Shown here in pieces: positions 45,590 through 55,981 of a stretch of 64,000 nt of DNA. A program made the translations under genes and the position numbers. The stretch's first letter is position 1. Every line of letters begins with the position of its first letter. Location: assembly GCA_020072785.1 (NCBI GenBank), contig JAIQGG010000003.1, positions 124,001 to 188,000 of the forward strand. Direction: 5' to 3'. The notes beneath the pieces were generated by a model. The model was not told where the DNA came from, made no database searches, and worked only from the letters and a program-made list of their open reading frames with translations. This DNA is from Terriglobia bacterium. GTDB lineage: Bacteria; Acidobacteriota; Terriglobia; Acidiferrales; UBA7541.

Positions 45590-46707
45590 CGGACGCAAAG
45601 AAGGTGTTGCTGCTCTCCCTGGCGGGGCCTTTCCTGTGGCTCGCGGGCTGCGGGCCGGCGGAAAAACCGCGGGCCGCCGCGCCGGAGACGCTGCGCGGTG
45701 TGGCCCTGATCGCGGTGCAGGCGGTCCCGGTCAGCGATGTGCTGGAGGCCGTGGGCACGGTGCAGGCGGCGCAGAGCAGCACGATTTCCAGCCAGATCAG
45801 CGGCACGATCACGCAGATTCGCGCGCAGGAAGGCACGCGCGTCAAGAAGGGGCAGGTCCTGGCGGTGCTGGACGACGCGCAGCCGCGCGCCAGTCTGGCC
45901 AGCGCGCAGGCCGCGCTGGCAGCCGCGGAACAGCAGGCCAAGCTGGCGGAGGTGGACGACCAGCTGGCCGCGGCGACGCTGCGGCGCTATCAGACGCTGT
46001 ACGAAAAGAAATCGCTGAGCGCCCAGGAGTTCGACGAGTTCAAGGCGCGGCGCGAGGCGGCCGCGGCGCGGAGCGAACAGGCCCAGGCAGGCGCGGCACA
46101 GGCGCGGGCCATGCTGCGCGAGGCGCAGATCGCGCTGGAGCACTCCCTCCTGCGCGCGCCCTTCGACGGCGTGGTGACGGCGAAGCGTGCGGATGCCGGC
46201 ACGCTGGCAGCGCCCGGCACACCGCTCTTCGTCCTGGAAGATACACGGGGCTTCCGGCTGGAGGCCACGGTCGGGGAGACCGAGATACAGCTGGTGCGCG
46301 CGGGGCAGAAAGTTCCGGTGGTGCTCGATGCGCTGGGGGCGGCGCCGCTCGCCGGCAGGGTGAGCGAGATCGTGCCCGCGGCGGACCCGCGGAGCCGCAC
46401 GTTCACGGTGAAGGTAACGCTGCCGGCGGATGCGCGGCTGCACTCGGGACTTTTCGGGCGGGCCCTGATCGCGCGCGGGAAGCGCAGCGCGATCGTGCTG
46501 CCTGCCGCGGCCATCGTGGAGCGCGGCCAGTTGCAGGCCGTGTACGTGATCGGCGCGGATGGAATCGCCGCGCTGCGCTACGTGACCGCGGTAGCCGCCG
46601 GCGCGGAGCAGAAGGAAGTGCTCTCCGGGCTGGCGGAGGGCGAGCGCGTGGCCGCGCATCCGGGCCAGCAGGAGCTGGCGGGCAAGCGCATCGAGGTGGC
46701 GCGATGA
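45586..46707 (+). CDS. RND efflux periplasmic adaptor (membrane fusion lipoprotein)
   Basis: Periplasmic adaptor of 373 residues linking the RND pump to the TolC channel. It starts in an ATGA overlap with the channel gene. The N-terminus has a lipobox ([13 protein letters not shown]), so it is probably lipid-anchored. Domains in order: barrel-sandwich half ([39 protein letters not shown]), alpha-hairpin (about 100-185, with [20 protein letters not shown]), second lipoyl half ([20 protein letters not shown]), beta-barrel ([34 protein letters not shown]) and membrane-proximal domain. Its TGA overlaps the pump ATG. Confidence 0.94.
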   Translation: MTDAKKVLLLSLAGPFLWLAGCGPAEKPRAAAPETLRGVALIAVQAVPVSDVLEAVGTVQAAQSSTISSQISGTITQIRAQEGTRVKKGQVLAVLDDAQPRASLASAQAALAAAEQQAKLAEVDDQLAAATLRRYQTLYEKKSLSAQEFDEFKARREAAAARSEQAQAGAAQARAMLREAQIALEHSLLRAPFDGVVTAKRADAGTLAAPGTPLFVLEDTRGFRLEATVGETEIQLVRAGQKVPVVLDALGAAPLAGRVSEIVPAADPRSRTFTVKVTLPADARLHSGLFGRALIARGKRSAIVLPAAAIVERGQLQAVYVIGADGIAALRYVTAVAAGAEQKEVLSGLAEGERVAAHPGQQELAGKRIEVAR

Positions 46708-49700
46708 CGGATGCAGGCACGACCGGGCGGCATGGGCTGGGCCTGGCCGGGGGCATCGCCCGCGCCTTCCTGCAGTCCAAGCTGACGCCGCTCATCGTCA
46801 TCGGAGCGCTGCTGGCGGGAGCGCTCGGGTTGCTGCTGACGCCGCGGGAAGAAGAGCCGCAGATCGTTGTGCCCATGCTGGACGTGTTCGTGCAGATGCC
46901 GGGAGCGTCCCCGGCGGAAGTGCAGGAACGCGCGAGCATTCCGATGGAAAAGCTGCTGCGCGATCTGCCGGGTGTCGAATACGTCTATTCGATCAGCCGG
47001 CCGGGGCAGAGCCTGGTGATCGTGCGTTTCTACGTCGGGGAAAAAGAAGAAGACGCGATTGTCCGGACATACAACAAGCTGTATGCGAATTTCGACCGCA
47101 TCCCGCCGGGGGCTTCGCCGCCGCTGATCAAGGTGCGCTCGATCGACGACGTGCCGATACTCGCGCTGACGCTGTGGGGCGAGCACTACGACGGGTACCG
47201 TTTGCGGCAGGTGGCGGGCGAGCTGGAACATGCGCTCAAACAGATCGAGAACGTCTCGGAAACAAAGATCCTGGGCGGGCAGGCGCGGCAGGTGCGCGTG
47301 GTGCTGGATACGCAGCGCCTGGCGGCGCACGGGCTGACGCCGGAAACCGTCGTGAACCAGCTCGGGGCGGCCAACAGCCGGCAGCGCAGCGGAAGCTTCG
47401 CGCAGGGCAACCAGCAGATCGAAGTGGATGCGGGAAAGTTTCTCGCCACCGTGGAAGAGCTGAAGCAGGTGGTGGTGGGCGTGAGCGGCGGACGGCCCGT
47501 CTATCTGCGAGACGTGGCGGCGCGCATCGAGGACGGTCCTGCCGAAGCCACGCAGTACGCGCTCTACGGCAACGGAGCGGGGGCTGCGAAAAGCGCGGTG
47601 GCGGGCGAATTCCCCGCGGTAACCATCACCGTAGCCAAGCGCCGCGGCACGAACGCCACGGTCATCTCCGCCGAGGCCCTGGCCAAGGTGCAAGCGCTGC
47701 GCGGCACGCTGCTGCCGGCGGACCTGCAGGTCAGCGTGACGCGCAATTACGGCGAAACGGCCAAGGATAAATCGGACGAGTTGCTGAAGCACCTGTTCCT
47801 CGCGACCCTTTCGGTAACCCTGCTGATCGCGCTGGTGCTGGGGTTCCGCGAGTCCGGGGTAGTGCTGCTGGCGGTGCCGGTCACGCTGGCGCTGACCCTG
47901 GCGATTTTCTACTTCTTCGGCTACACCCTGAACCGCGTCACGCTCTTCGCGCTGATTTTTTCCATCGGCATCCTGGTGGACGACGCCATCGTGGTGGTGG
48001 AGAACATGGTGCGCCATTTCCGGCTGCCGGAGAACGCCGGACGGCCGCTCCCGGACGTAGCCGTGGAGGCGGTCAATGAGGTCGGCAACCCCACGATCCT
48101 GGCGACCTTCGCGGTGATCGCCGCGATTCTGCCCATGGCCTTTGTGCGCGGGCTGATGGGGCCGTACATGCGGCCGATTCCCGTGGGGGCTTCGGCGGCA
48201 ATGCTGTTTTCGCTGCTGGTGGCGTTCGTGGTGTCGCCGTGGGCGGCGTTGCGGCTGCTGCGCCACTCCGGCGAGCCGGCGGAGGCGCAGCATGAGAAAG
48301 AGGGCTGGACGACGCGGCTTTACCGGCGGCTGATGAACCCGCTGATCGCGAATCCGCGGCGGCGCTGGGCGTTTCTCGGCGGCGTAGTGGTGCTGCTGCT
48401 GGCGGCGGTGGCCTTCTTCCCGCTGAAGTGGGTGCGCGTGAAGATGCTGCCCTTCGACAACAAGAACGAATTCCAGGTGATCGTGGACATGCCGGACGGC
48501 ACAACGCTGGAGCAGACCACGCGTGTGGCGCAAGCGCTGGGAACGTCTCTCGCCAGAGAGCCCGAGGTGGTCAACTACCAGATCTACGCCGGCACTTCCG
48601 GGCCGTACAACTTCAACGGGCTGGTACGGCACTATTTTTTGCGCCAGGGAGCAAACCAGGCGGACCTGCAAGTGAACTTGCTGCCGCGGAGCGAACGCAG
48701 CGCGCAGAGCCACGAGATCGCGCGGCGCGTGCGGCCCAAGCTGGTGCAAATCGCGGCGCCGTTCGGGGCGCGCATCAAGGTGGCGGAGGTGCCGCCGGGC
48801 CCCCCGGTGCTTTCCACGCTGGTGGCGGAAGTGTACGGACCGGACCCGCAGCGGCGCTTGCAGCTCGCGGCGCAGATCAAGAAGATCTTCGAGCAATCGC
48901 CGGGCGTGGTGGACGTGGACTGGATGGTGGAGGACCCGCAGACGAAGTACGAGCTGGAGACAGACCTGGACAAGGCGGCGCTGCACGGCGTCTCTTCGGC
49001 GGTCGTGGCGCAAACGCTGCACATCGCGCTGAGCGGCGAAGAGGCGGGGCTGCTGCATGATGCGAAGTCCCGCGAGGATGTGCCCATCGAAGTGCGCCTC
49101 AGCCGCGGAGACCGCTCGAGCATCGAGGCGCTGGAGGATCTGCGTGTGGCGGGAGCAGACGGGCGGATGGTGGCGCTGCGCGACGTCACGCATCGCAGGA
49201 AGACCACCATCGACCGCAGCCTGTACCGCAAGAACCTGCGCGATGTGGTGTACATCATCGGCGACGTGGCCGGGGCGGAAGAGAGCCCGGTGTACGCGAT
49301 CCTGGCGATGAACCAGGCCATCGAGAAGATCCAGCTGCCGGAGGGATACCGCGTGGAACGCTACACGGCCACGCAGCCGCCGAACCCCAACCGCTACGCG
49401 ATGAAATGGGACGGCGAATGGCACATCACCTATGAAGTGTTCCGCGACCTGGGGCTGGCGTTCGCCGCGGTTCTGGTGCTGATCTACGTGCTGGTGGTGG
49501 GATGGTTTGGGTCTTTCAAGACACCGCTGGTGATCATGGCGCCCATTCCGCTGACGCTGGTGGGCATTTTGCCGGCGCACGCGCTGCTGGGGGCGTTTTT
49601 TACGGCGACCAGCATGATCGGATTCATCGCCGGCGCCGGGATCATCGTGCGCAATTCCATCATCCTGGTGGACTTCATCGAGCTGCGCCGCGCGCACGGG

Positions 49701-49922
49701 ATGCCCCTGGAGCAGGCGGTGGTGGACGCCGGCGCGGTGCGTTTCCGCCCGATGCTGCTGACGGCGGCGGCGGTGGTGGTCGGCGCAAGCGTGATCCTCT
49801 TCGACCCCATCTTTCAGGGGCTGGCGATCTCCCTAATGGCCGGAGAGGTAGCCTCGACGCTGCTCTCGCGCATGACCGTGCCGGTGCTGTATTACCTGAG
49901 CCAGAAGGGGGCGCAGGCGTGA
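46704..49922 (+). CDS. RND-family efflux pump, inner-membrane subunit
   Basis: Proton-driven RND permease of 1072 residues (normal length) that expels drugs, solvents or metabolites; substrate unknown. ATG 46704 overlaps the adaptor stop. The first helix ([20 protein letters not shown]) is followed by porter domain segments ([40 protein letters not shown]). The transmembrane core shows [20 protein letters not shown], whose Asp pair is the proton-relay signature, and [20 protein letters not shown]. The second repeat mirrors it ([40 protein letters not shown]). A small DUF2892 membrane protein gene follows after 79 bases. Confidence 0.95.
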   Translation: MTDAGTTGRHGLGLAGGIARAFLQSKLTPLIVIGALLAGALGLLLTPREEEPQIVVPMLDVFVQMPGASPAEVQERASIPMEKLLRDLPGVEYVYSISRPGQSLVIVRFYVGEKEEDAIVRTYNKLYANFDRIPPGASPPLIKVRSIDDVPILALTLWGEHYDGYRLRQVAGELEHALKQIENVSETKILGGQARQVRVVLDTQRLAAHGLTPETVVNQLGAANSRQRSGSFAQGNQQIEVDAGKFLATVEELKQVVVGVSGGRPVYLRDVAARIEDGPAEATQYALYGNGAGAAKSAVAGEFPAVTITVAKRRGTNATVISAEALAKVQALRGTLLPADLQVSVTRNYGETAKDKSDELLKHLFLATLSVTLLIALVLGFRESGVVLLAVPVTLALTLAIFYFFGYTLNRVTLFALIFSIGILVDDAIVVVENMVRHFRLPENAGRPLPDVAVEAVNEVGNPTILATFAVIAAILPMAFVRGLMGPYMRPIPVGASAAMLFSLLVAFVVSPWAALRLLRHSGEPAEAQHEKEGWTTRLYRRLMNPLIANPRRRWAFLGGVVVLLLAAVAFFPLKWVRVKMLPFDNKNEFQVIVDMPDGTTLEQTTRVAQALGTSLAREPEVVNYQIYAGTSGPYNFNGLVRHYFLRQGANQADLQVNLLPRSERSAQSHEIARRVRPKLVQIAAPFGARIKVAEVPPGPPVLSTLVAEVYGPDPQRRLQLAAQIKKIFEQSPGVVDVDWMVEDPQTKYELETDLDKAALHGVSSAVVAQTLHIALSGEEAGLLHDAKSREDVPIEVRLSRGDRSSIEALEDLRVAGADGRMVALRDVTHRRKTTIDRSLYRKNLRDVVYIIGDVAGAEESPVYAILAMNQAIEKIQLPEGYRVERYTATQPPNPNRYAMKWDGEWHITYEVFRDLGLAFAAVLVLIYVLVVGWFGSFKTPLVIMAPIPLTLVGILPAHALLGAFFTATSMIGFIAGAGIIVRNSIILVDFIELRRAHGMPLEQAVVDAGAVRFRPMLLTAAAVVVGASVILFDPIFQGLAISLMAGEVASTLLSRMTVPVLYYLSQKGAQA

Positions 49923-50001
49923 TCCCGGCTCGCTGCAGGAAATTTCACCTGCGCCGTTTTTGTCCGGCGAAAAACGATTCTCAGAAGGAGGAAATACGAT
50001 C

Positions 50002-50232
50002 ATGAACGTAGAACGTCTATTGCGGCTGATTGCGGGAGCCTTCGTGCTGGCATCGCTGGCGCTCGGCTACTGGGTGCATCCCTACTGGTATCTGTTCACG
50101 GCCTTCGTGGGGCTGAACCTGTTCCAGTCCGCGTTCACCAACTGGTGCCCGATGATGACCATCCTGCGCAAGCTGGGCGTGCCGGAGAGTGCCGGCGGAC
50201 GCCGCGAAACTCCTGCGGCGACTCGCGCCTAG
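50002..50232 (+). CDS. DUF2892 small membrane protein (YgaP-type)
   Basis: 76-residue inner-membrane protein of the DUF2892 family, often linked to efflux or sulfur genes; function unknown. ATG 50002 gives MNVERLLRLIAGAFVLASLA and two helices (about 9-24 and WYLFTAFVGLNLFQSAF), then the conserved NWCPMMTILRKLG with a single cysteine. AAGGAGG precedes by about ten bases. An earlier in-frame ATG adds 14 polar residues and is less likely. Its TAG shares bases with the stop of the convergent MFS gene (CTAG at 50229-50232). As the last gene of the efflux run it may assist the RND pump (inference). Confidence 0.88.
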   Translation: MNVERLLRLIAGAFVLASLALGYWVHPYWYLFTAFVGLNLFQSAFTNWCPMMTILRKLGVPESAGGRRETPAATRA

Positions 50233-51560
50233 CCGGGCAGCGTCTGGCCGCGAGTTTCCGCTCCGAAGGGGACGAGGAGAAGACCGATGGCGAAGGCCAG
50301 CGCGGTGAGCGCCACGGGAGTACCCAGCGAGCCGTAGTGCCGCACTCCCGCCCCCACCAGAAACGTGATGCCGGCACCGCCGAAGCGCGCGAACGACGTG
50401 GAAAAGGCGAACGCACTGGCGCGGCATTCCGTCGGATATTGCTCCGGGAGCCACAGCGTATAGACCGCGAAATTGGCCCCGCCCAAGCCGAGAAAGAACA
50501 GACAGACGAAAAACCAGGGAAGCGCCGGCGCGCCCAGATAGAAGACCTTGCCGAAGGTAAGCGCGACGAAAACCAGCATCAGCGCGAAATACCAAGCCAG
50601 GGCGCCGCGCCGGCCAAAGCGTTCGGCAAGCCAGGGCATGGCCAGGCAGCCAAGAATGGTGGCGAAGGAGACCAGCATGATGGCGCGCGAGGCCAGCTGT
50701 GCCGCCTGCGGGCCGGCGCGCCCCGCGGCTTCCGCGAGCACCGTGACCGCGGCCGGGACGTAGACCGTGCCCGCCCACAGGCCGCAGATCGAAACGAGCA
50801 TGAACAGCGAATTCAGGATCGTGCGGCGGCGCCACGGGCGGGAAAATAGCGCGGCCAGAGGACGCAGGACGGCCCGCGCGCGGACCACACCCTCGATCTG
50901 TGTGACCGCGAAGCGGTCAACTTTCTCCCGCCAGCGCGCCGGCTCCGCCACGCCGTGGCGCACCCAGGCCAGGAGCAGCGCCGGCAGGCCGCCGACGGCG
51001 AACATGACGCGCCAGCCGAAGCGGCTGCCGATGGCGTAATTCAGCAGCGCCGCGAGAAAAATTCCGACGTAGTAGCCGGTGTGCATGTACCCAGCGCCGG
51101 CGCGGCGGCGCTCCTCGGGCCATTCCTCCGCGACGAACGTGCCGCCCATGGCCCATTCCCCGCCGATGCCGATGCCCGCGAGAAGCCGCAGCACGGCAAG
51201 CTGCCAGACGCTGCTGACCAGCGCGCTCAAAAAGGTGAACAGCGAATACCACACGATGGTGAGCATCAGCGTGCGCACCCGCCCGAATTTGTCTCCGATG
51301 GGACCCCAGAGAAAAGCCAGCCCCCAGCCGATCAGAAACAGCGCGAAAAGCAGCCCGCCGTAGTACCCGATGTTGCCCTTCGTGGCGGCGATGCCGGAGC
51401 GTGGAAGCAGGTCGCGCAGCGAGGGAACCAGCACCAGGGCATAGATGAAGGAGTCCATGCCATCGAGGGTCCAGCCGCCCCAGGAGGCCCAGAAGCCGCG
51501 CACCTGATTGCGCGTGAGCGCGGCGGAAGAAGGCCCGGCACTGGAGGCGGACGGAATCAT
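50229..51560 (-). CDS. MFS transporter, sugar/metabolite:H+ symporter type
   Basis: Inner-membrane secondary transporter of 443 residues with twelve predicted helices; the substrate is unknown, with sugar, aromatic acid or dicarboxylate uptake all possible. Signatures: FWASWGGWTLDGMDSFIYAL, the MFS loop GPIGDKFGRVRTLMLTIVWY, LLAGIGIGGEWAMGGTFVAE and the second-half loop WLAERFGRRGALAWY. ATG 51558-51560 was chosen; twenty more codons are open upstream. In the central cytoplasmic loop, residues 214-220 (VDRFAVT) are encoded by an in-frame copy of the dispersed palindrome (50903-50919), between otherwise normal helices 6 and 7. The gene ends by sharing CTAG with the convergent DUF2892 gene. Confidence 0.9.
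   Translation of the reverse strand: MIPSASSAGPSSAALTRNQVRGFWASWGGWTLDGMDSFIYALVLVPSLRDLLPRSGIAATKGNIGYYGGLLFALFLIGWGLAFLWGPIGDKFGRVRTLMLTIVWYSLFTFLSALVSSVWQLAVLRLLAGIGIGGEWAMGGTFVAEEWPEERRRAGAGYMHTGYYVGIFLAALLNYAIGSRFGWRVMFAVGGLPALLLAWVRHGVAEPARWREKVDRFAVTQIEGVVRARAVLRPLAALFSRPWRRRTILNSLFMLVSICGLWAGTVYVPAAVTVLAEAAGRAGPQAAQLASRAIMLVSFATILGCLAMPWLAERFGRRGALAWYFALMLVFVALTFGKVFYLGAPALPWFFVCLFFLGLGGANFAVYTLWLPEQYPTECRASAFAFSTSFARFGGAGITFLVGAGVRHYGSLGTPVALTALAFAIGLLLVPFGAETRGQTLPG
50903..50919. repeat. Dispersed palindrome inside the MFS coding sequence, copy 10
   Basis: Perfect TGACCGC-GAA-GCGGTCA within 50229-51560. On the coding strand it is read as KVDRFAVT without a stop or frameshift. The only coding copy in the window. 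Confidence 0.85.
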
Positions 51561-51668
51561 GGCAGGCGGGACTATAGCAAATGCCGGCCAACAGGGACAG
51601 ACGCGATCCTCCGGCTCCAACTTCGCCGGGCCCGCGGGTGACCACGCCAGACTTGGCGCTTCCCTGCT

Positions 51669-52904
51669 TTATGCCTGCAGCGCCTGCTTGCGTTTCGCGG
51701 GGGCGGTTTCGCGCATGAACAGCGCAGCCAGAAAAACCATGATGGCGCCGCCCGAGGCGATCCACAGCGCCGCGCTGAGGCCGTGCTTGTCGGCAACGGA
51801 GCCGGCGATGGCCGGCGCCAAAGTTCCGCCAAAGATTTCGCCGACCAGCGTCGTCAATCCGATCGCCGTGGCGGAAAACCGCGCCGGAACACTTTCCGTG
51901 GGCACCAGCACCAGCGCCAACGCAGAGATCGCCTGCGCGCCATTGGCAATGAACGCCGCCGCGGCCATCAGCCAGGGATGGAGGACGAGAAAAGGCACCT
52001 GGTAGGTCAGCGGCACGAGCGCCGAGAGCAGGGCGATGAAGATCAGCATGGGCTTGCGCCCGGTCGTGTCGGAAATCCACGGATAAAGCCAGCCCCAGAC
52101 AAATGCTCCCAGGCCGCTGGCTCCCATGACGAAGCCCGCCAGCGTCGGCGTTTGCTTCGAAACTTCGGTGATGTACAGCGGCGCGAACGCGTGCATCACG
52201 AAGAGCCAGGTCATGAAGCCAACGCTTGCCAGCGAACACAACCAGATGTTGCGGTAGCGCAGCAGCGCGAAATAGTCCTTCCAGGTGGCCTTGGCACGGT
52301 GGGAGTTCGCTTCGCCGCTGCGCACCGGCTCGCGCAGAAATTTCCAGAGCAGGAATCCCATCACCATTCCGGGGATTCCCGCGGCAAAAAAGGCCCCGCG
52401 CCAGCCGAAATGCGCGGCGATCTGCGTGGTCATCACCGGCGCAATGGCCATGCCCACCAGAGCCGCGGCGCTGACCACGATGCCGATATTCCGCCCGCGG
52501 CGTTCCGGCGCGGAAGATTCCTCGATCGTCGCGGTCATCGTGGACCACGTGGGCCCTTCCGCCACCCCCATCAGCCCGCGAACGGCCAGGAGGTGGCCAA
52601 AGGAGCGGGCGATGCCGGAAAGCCAGGACAGAACGGAAAACGCGAAGACCGCCGGAATCAGCACGGGGCGGCGCCCGATGCGATCGGAAAGCGCTCCGAA
52701 AACCAGGCCCGAGACGGCCCAGGTGATGGCCAGCGCCGATGCCAGCATTCCCACCTGCTCATGCGTGAGATGCAGATCCGGAGCAATGTAGGGCGCCAGG
52801 TAGAGAAGGCTCATGCGGTCGAGAAAGACCGTGCCCCAGGCGAAAAACATGAGGGCGACCAGGCCCAGCTCATAGCGCTTGGTATTCGGTGGTGTGCTGT
52901 TCAT
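51669..52904 (-). CDS. MFS transporter, anion:cation symporter-like
   Basis: Second MFS transporter (411 residues, about twelve helices), resembling hexuronate/phthalate-type organic-anion symporters. ATG 52902-52904 gives KRYELGLVALMFFAWGTVFL and DRMSLLYLAPYIAPDLHLTH, the typical family start; the frame stays open much further upstream without homology. Loop motifs: VFGALSDRIGRRPVLIPAVF and the matching WLYPWISDTTGRKPMLIFIA. Helix 4 block: GVAEGPTWSTMTATIEESSA. It is downstream of and divergent from the acyl-ligase fusion gene, and lies 108 bases before the other MFS gene on the same strand; the two may share a transcript. Confidence 0.9.
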   Translation of the reverse strand: MNSTPPNTKRYELGLVALMFFAWGTVFLDRMSLLYLAPYIAPDLHLTHEQVGMLASALAITWAVSGLVFGALSDRIGRRPVLIPAVFAFSVLSWLSGIARSFGHLLAVRGLMGVAEGPTWSTMTATIEESSAPERRGRNIGIVVSAAALVGMAIAPVMTTQIAAHFGWRGAFFAAGIPGMVMGFLLWKFLREPVRSGEANSHRAKATWKDYFALLRYRNIWLCSLASVGFMTWLFVMHAFAPLYITEVSKQTPTLAGFVMGASGLGAFVWGWLYPWISDTTGRKPMLIFIALLSALVPLTYQVPFLVLHPWLMAAAAFIANGAQAISALALVLVPTESVPARFSATAIGLTTLVGEIFGGTLAPAIAGSVADKHGLSAALWIASGGAIMVFLAALFMRETAPAKRKQALQA

Positions 52905-53224
52905 CGTTTGGTGACCCGCGCCATCCCCTGGCGAAGGCCGGTCGCCGCATCCCCGCCGGCTCTTCCTCCCTGTCTGCAGTGTCTTCGGCGGGAAAGTCGT
53001 AGCACGAACCCGCTTTTTGAGGCGCCTATCATTGCGCACTTGTGCTGCAGAGGAAAGCCGAAAAAAACAGAATTTCGAGGGTGGCCCGGAGCTTCCGCAG
53101 GCCGCGGCAAAGGCTTCTCGGATGCTCCTCAAACGTGATACAAGCTCTTGGCACCCCGGGTGCGGGGAAATGCAGGCTTGTGCCGGACCCCGGCGGGCGC
53201 TGCGCAGGTTGCGCGATTTTTGCG
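52905..53224. other. Divergent region between an MFS gene and the ligase fusion
   Basis: 320 bases; an open frame continuing from the ligase gene crosses it but has no homology and no ribosome site until 53225. I see no clear promoter or repeat. Confidence 0.4.
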
Positions 53225-55981
53225 ATGCTGGAACACGGGAACAATTTCTTCGATCGTTTCGCGGCCACGGCCGAGCGCTACGGCGGCAACGTCGCCGTGG
53301 AATTGCAGCACCGCGACACCGTGGAGACGGCCACTTATGCGGAACTGCGCAGGCAGGCCGAAGCGGCCGCGGGCTTCCTGACCGCCCGGGGCATCCGCAC
53401 CGGCGAGGCCTGCGCCATCCTCGCCGACAACGACATCGCCTGGTGCGCCGTGTATCTGGGCGCGTTGCGCGTGGGCGCGCTGGCCGTTCCCTTGGACACC
53501 CATTACTCGCCGCAGCAGATCGCCACACTGCTGCGCGACAGCGGCGCGAAGATGCTCTTCACCACCTCGCGCTTCGTCGCCGATGTCGAAGAGGCGCGCC
53601 GCCTGAGCGGCTCTCCTGCGGAGATCGTGCTCCTGCGCGGCCGGCATGAGGATTTGCCGAGCTTCGACGCGTTGCAGAAGAAGGAGTGGCCCGCGCTCCC
53701 CGCCGGCAGCGTCACGCGCGAAGATCCCGCCGTCATCCTCTATACCTCGGGGACCACCAGCGATCCCAAGGGCGTGGTCCTGACGCACGGCAATTTGCTG
53801 GCCGAGGCCGACGCCGTCTTCCGTACGGTGCAGATCGGCGCAGAAGACTCCGTCCTCGGCGTCATGCCGCTCTATCATGCGCTGGCGCAGATGGCCAATC
53901 TCCTGCTCCCCTTCGTGGTTGGCGCGCGGGTCATCTTCCTCGAGGAAATCAGCTCCTCCGAGCTGCTGAAGGCACTGCGCCAGCACCGCCCCACGGTGTT
54001 CTGCTGCGTGCCGCAGTTCTTCTATCTCATCCATCAGCGCGTGTTCGCCAGGGCCGCCGAAAGCGGCTGGACCCGGCGGACGCTTTTCCGCCTGCTGCTG
54101 CGCGCGAACGCCGCCTCGCGCCGCCTGCTGCGCCTGAATCTCGGCCCGCTGCTTTTTTCCGCCGTCCATGACGTCCTCGGACGCGAAATGCGTTTTCTGG
54201 TGACCGGCGGAGCGCGCTTCGACCCTGTCGTGGGGCGGGATTTCTACCGCCTCGGCTTCGATCTTCTCGAAGCCTACGGCTTGACGGAATCTTCCGGCGC
54301 AGCCACCTTGACACGCCCGGGCGAAGGCGGGCTGGGATTCGTGGGCCGCCCGCTGCCCGGCGTGGAAGTGAAGATCCTGCCGGCGGGGATGGGCACGGAG
54401 AACGGCGAGGCGCGCGGCGAGATTGCCATCCGCGGGCCCATCGTCATGCAGGGCTATTTCCGCCGGCCCGATGCCACGGCCGCGGTCCTGCAGGACGGCT
54501 GGTTCCTGACGGGCGACCTCGGCTGCCTGGACGCCCGGGGCCGGCTCGCGATCACCGGGCGGAAGAAGGAAGTCATCATTCTCAGCTCCGGAAAAAACAT
54601 TTATCCGGAAGAGATCGAAACGCACTACTTGCAATCGCCGTACATTGCCGAGCTGTGCGTGCTCGGCCTGGCGGCGCCGGACGAGCCCGCGGCGGAGCGC
54701 CTGCACGCCGTGGTCGTGCCCAATCTGGAAGTCCTGCGCGAGCGCAAGATCGTCAACATCAAGGAAGCGCTGCGCTTCGACATCGAAAACCTCTCCGTCC
54801 ACCTGCCCGCGCACAAGCGCATCCTCAGCTACGAGATCCGCATGGAGCCGCTGCCGCGCACCACCACTCGCAAGCTCAAGCGCTACGAAATCGAGCGCCA
54901 GGTGCGCAGCCGCGCGCCGGAAACGGAAAAGCAAGCCGCCGCCGCGCCGGACGCCGCCTGGGCCGCCGATCCGGACCTCGCCCGCGCTCTCGACCTGGTT
55001 CGCGAAGCCGCGCACGACAAGTCCGCCGTGCATCCCGGCGCCAACCTGGAGCTGGACCTCGGCCTCGATTCCATCGAGCGCATCGAGCTGCTGGCCAACC
55101 TCGAACAGCTCTTCGGATCCGCCATGCCCGCCGAAGCCGCGGAAGCCGCCTACACCGTGCGCCAGCTCGTCGAGGCCGTGCGCGCGCAAGCCGGTGCGCC
55201 GGCGCCCGGACGCCGCGTCAATGCCTGGAGCAAGCTGCTTGCGGATCTACCGGAGGAAGAGCCGCTTCTCCGCGATCTTTTAAAGCCGCACCACATCCTG
55301 ACGTTCGCGTGCTTCGTGGCGCTGAAGCTGGCGCGCCTCGCCGCCCGCTTCTTCCTGGGATTCCGCGTGCGCGGCGTCGAGCATCTCCCGAAAGACGGCG
55401 CGTTCCTCCTCTGCCCCAATCATCAGAGCTACCTGGACGCATTTCTCCTGGTCAGCGCGCTGCCCTGGCCCATGTTCCGCAGGCTGTTTTTCGTGGGTGC
55501 GAGCGAATATTTCGCCACCCCGCTGCGCGCCAGGGCCGCGCGCGCGCTGCACGTCGCTCCCGTGGATCCCGATACGCACCTGCTGCAGGCCCTGCAAGCC
55601 GGAGTCTTCGGCCTGCGCCACGGCAGGATTCTGGTGCTGTTTCCGGAAGGGGAGCGCTCGATCGACGGCGAGATCAAGAAGTTCCGCAAGGGCGCGGCGA
55701 TTCTCGCCGCGCACACGCAAGTGCCGGTGGTTCCGGCGGCGTTCGAAGGGCTCTTTGCGGTGTGGCCGCGGAATCGCGCGCTGTGCTGGCGCGCCTTTCT
55801 TCCCTGGAAACACACGCGGGTGACGCTACGCTTCGGCCCCGTCATTCCGGCCGCGCCGGCCCCGGGCGCGGAGGCCACGCAGGCGCAGAGCGAAGCCCTT
55901 TACGCCGCGTTCGCGGAGCATTTGCGCGGAAATGTCGTGGATCTGCAGACGTCCTTGCCCGCCAAATCCGCCTCGGCCTGA
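53225..55981 (+). CDS. Fusion of acyl-activating (AMP) ligase, acyl carrier domain and PlsC-type acyltransferase
   Basis: A 918-residue protein with three modules. Residues 1-560 are an ANL-family ligase: YTSGTTSDPKGVVLTHGN (173-190), TGGARFDPVV, DLLEAYGLTESSG, GWFLTGDLGCLDARGRLAIT and KKEVIILSSGKNIYPEEIE. Residues 575-655 are a carrier domain with the phosphopantetheine serine Ser616 (DLGLDSIERIELL). Residues 690-910 are a glycerolipid-type acyltransferase with LCPNHQSYLDAFLLV (His733, Asp738) and LVLFPEGERSIDGEIKKF (806-809 FPEG). Together they could activate a fatty acid, hold it as thioester and pass it to a glycerol- or amino-lipid. ATG 53225 fits the ligase start; the ribosome site is weak. 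Confidence 0.93.
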   Translation: MLEHGNNFFDRFAATAERYGGNVAVELQHRDTVETATYAELRRQAEAAAGFLTARGIRTGEACAILADNDIAWCAVYLGALRVGALAVPLDTHYSPQQIATLLRDSGAKMLFTTSRFVADVEEARRLSGSPAEIVLLRGRHEDLPSFDALQKKEWPALPAGSVTREDPAVILYTSGTTSDPKGVVLTHGNLLAEADAVFRTVQIGAEDSVLGVMPLYHALAQMANLLLPFVVGARVIFLEEISSSELLKALRQHRPTVFCCVPQFFYLIHQRVFARAAESGWTRRTLFRLLLRANAASRRLLRLNLGPLLFSAVHDVLGREMRFLVTGGARFDPVVGRDFYRLGFDLLEAYGLTESSGAATLTRPGEGGLGFVGRPLPGVEVKILPAGMGTENGEARGEIAIRGPIVMQGYFRRPDATAAVLQDGWFLTGDLGCLDARGRLAITGRKKEVIILSSGKNIYPEEIETHYLQSPYIAELCVLGLAAPDEPAAERLHAVVVPNLEVLRERKIVNIKEALRFDIENLSVHLPAHKRILSYEIRMEPLPRTTTRKLKRYEIERQVRSRAPETEKQAAAAPDAAWAADPDLARALDLVREAAHDKSAVHPGANLELDLGLDSIERIELLANLEQLFGSAMPAEAAEAAYTVRQLVEAVRAQAGAPAPGRRVNAWSKLLADLPEEEPLLRDLLKPHHILTFACFVALKLARLAARFFLGFRVRGVEHLPKDGAFLLCPNHQSYLDAFLLVSALPWPMFRRLFFVGASEYFATPLRARAARALHVAPVDPDTHLLQALQAGVFGLRHGRILVLFPEGERSIDGEIKKFRKGAAILAAHTQVPVVPAAFEGLFAVWPRNRALCWRAFLPWKHTRVTLRFGPVIPAAPAPGAEATQAQSEALYAAFAEHLRGNVVDLQTSLPAKSASA

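Noticed and set aside
46578-49697. Open frame of 1039 codons on the minus strand
   Set aside because: Antisense shadow of the RND pump, which has clear motifs in the other direction.
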